Positions 5,892 to 6,389 of a stretch of DNA of 6,389 nucleotides are shown in pieces (position 1 is the first letter of the stretch; each line of letters begins with the position of its first letter). This DNA comes from a bacterium (GTDB taxonomy: Bacteria > Krumholzibacteriota > Krumholzibacteriia > Krumholzibacteriales > Krumholzibacteriaceae), in NCBI GenBank assembly GCA_017885175.1, contig JAFNGP010000048.1:5025-11413 (forward strand), given 5' to 3'. The notes beneath the pieces are model-generated. The model was not told the origin of the DNA. It did not search any database and saw nothing but the letters and a program-made list of their open reading frames with translations. Made by a program: the position numbers and the translations under genes.

Positions 5892-6389
5892 CTACGCGAC
5901 GGCCGGCCCGCCCGGCTCCCCGGCGTCCGCGGCAGGTTTCGCCGCGCCGCCGTTGTTCGTCGAATTCTTCTTGAGCGGGGGAAGGATCCCGTCGTTGAGC
6001 AGGATCTTGATATCCTCGGCGTCGAGGGATTCCCGCTCGAGGAGCGCGGCGGCTACCTTGTGGAGATCCTCCTTGTGCTCCGCGAGAACGTGCCGGGCCC
6101 GCTCGTGGCATTCGCTCATGAGCGTGCGCACCTCGTTGTCGATCTCGCGCGCCGTATCTTCGCTGTAGTCGCGCCGCACGGCGATCTCCTTGCCGAGGAA
6201 GATCTGCTCATCCTGGTCGCCGTACGCGATCGGTCCCATTTTGCTGCTCATGCCCCACTGCATGACCATTTTGCGGACGAGGCGCGAGGCCTGTTTGATG
6301 TCCTCCTGCGCTCCCGTTCCGATCCGGTTGAGAACGAGCTCCTCGGCGACGCGTCCGCCGAGCGATATCGTGATGAAATCGATGCACCA
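5892..6389 (-). CDS. ftsH: ATP-dependent zinc metalloprotease FtsH, C-terminal part (5' end outside window)
   Basis: This frame is open from the window's right edge to TAG at 5894-5892, giving the last 165 residues of a protein normally 600-650 long. FtsH is a membrane-anchored AAA+ hexamer that degrades misfolded membrane proteins and selected regulators. The visible part is the M41 peptidase domain: LGGRVAEEL (10-18), GTGAQEDIKQASRLVRKMV (24-42), whose D30 corresponds to the third zinc ligand of the family, QWGMSSKMGPIAYG (44-57), FLGKEIAVRRDYSE (64-77) and the helical REIDNEVRTLM region. The AAA+ ATPase, the HEXXH zinc motif and the membrane segments lie beyond the window and cannot be judged. 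The last 25 or so residues are a polar Gly/Ala/Pro-rich tail, typical of variable FtsH C-termini. The stretch from residue 41 (Met codon 6269-6267) could be mistaken for a small separate gene, but continuity with the conserved upstream motif shows it is internal. The gene is first in the visible order ftsH-folP-cdaA. Confidence 0.97.
   Translation of the reverse strand, partial: WCIDFITISLGGRVAEELVLNRIGTGAQEDIKQASRLVRKMVMQWGMSSKMGPIAYGDQDEQIFLGKEIAVRRDYSEDTAREIDNEVRTLMSECHERARHVLAEHKEDLHKVAAALLERESLDAEDIKILLNDGILPPLKKNSTNNGGAAKPAADAGEPGGPAVA

Overview
The window is moderately high-GC bacterial chromosome with dense coding, short gaps and a convergent layout. No phage, IS, CRISPR, tRNA or rRNA signal was seen. 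The minus-strand order ftsH, folP, cdaA is a housekeeping arrangement known from several Gram-negative lineages, including Geobacter-like Desulfobacterota. Together with the long-form DHPS and the GAF/HD-GYP signalling genes, it suggests an environmental Gram-negative bacterium of that kind or a candidate phylum with similar gene order. The phylum cannot be fixed from this sequence.

Left part (1 to 3600, plus strand): a tightly spaced signalling operon. It starts with the end of a small excisionase-type helix-turn-helix protein. Next is a 592-residue protein with a STAS-like domain, a long disordered linker, a GAF domain and an HD-GYP domain whose metal-site residues are partly lost. Last is a 514-residue response regulator with receiver, GAF and an intact HD-GYP domain. 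The two large proteins are clearly paralogous over the coiled coil, GAF and HD-GYP parts and differ in their N-terminal input domain. The pair therefore looks like one catalytic cyclic-dinucleotide phosphodiesterase and one probable pseudo-enzyme partner.

Middle (3601 to 3852): a 252-base convergent intergenic region with no gene I can support. It contains a 9-bp inverted repeat overlapping the stop codon of the response regulator, a 12-bp palindrome followed by a T-rich run, and a weak long-loop repeat after the cdaA stop.

Right part (3853 to 6389, minus strand): the C-terminal end of the FtsH protease, then dihydropteroate synthase (folate pathway) with an extra N-terminal domain, then the membrane diadenylate cyclase CdaA. 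The folP stop and cdaA start overlap in ATGA. The usual downstream partners cdaR and glmM are not next to cdaA here; the convergent HD-GYP operon occupies that place. The window thus places a c-di-AMP synthase tail-to-tail with a likely c-di-GMP (or related dinucleotide) hydrolase. A functional link between them is not shown by the sequence.

The most interesting item is the tandem intact/degenerate HD-GYP pair with a serine-less STAS domain and a co-directional small HTH protein. The individual families are all known; what deserves a check is whether this three-gene unit recurs as a conserved module.
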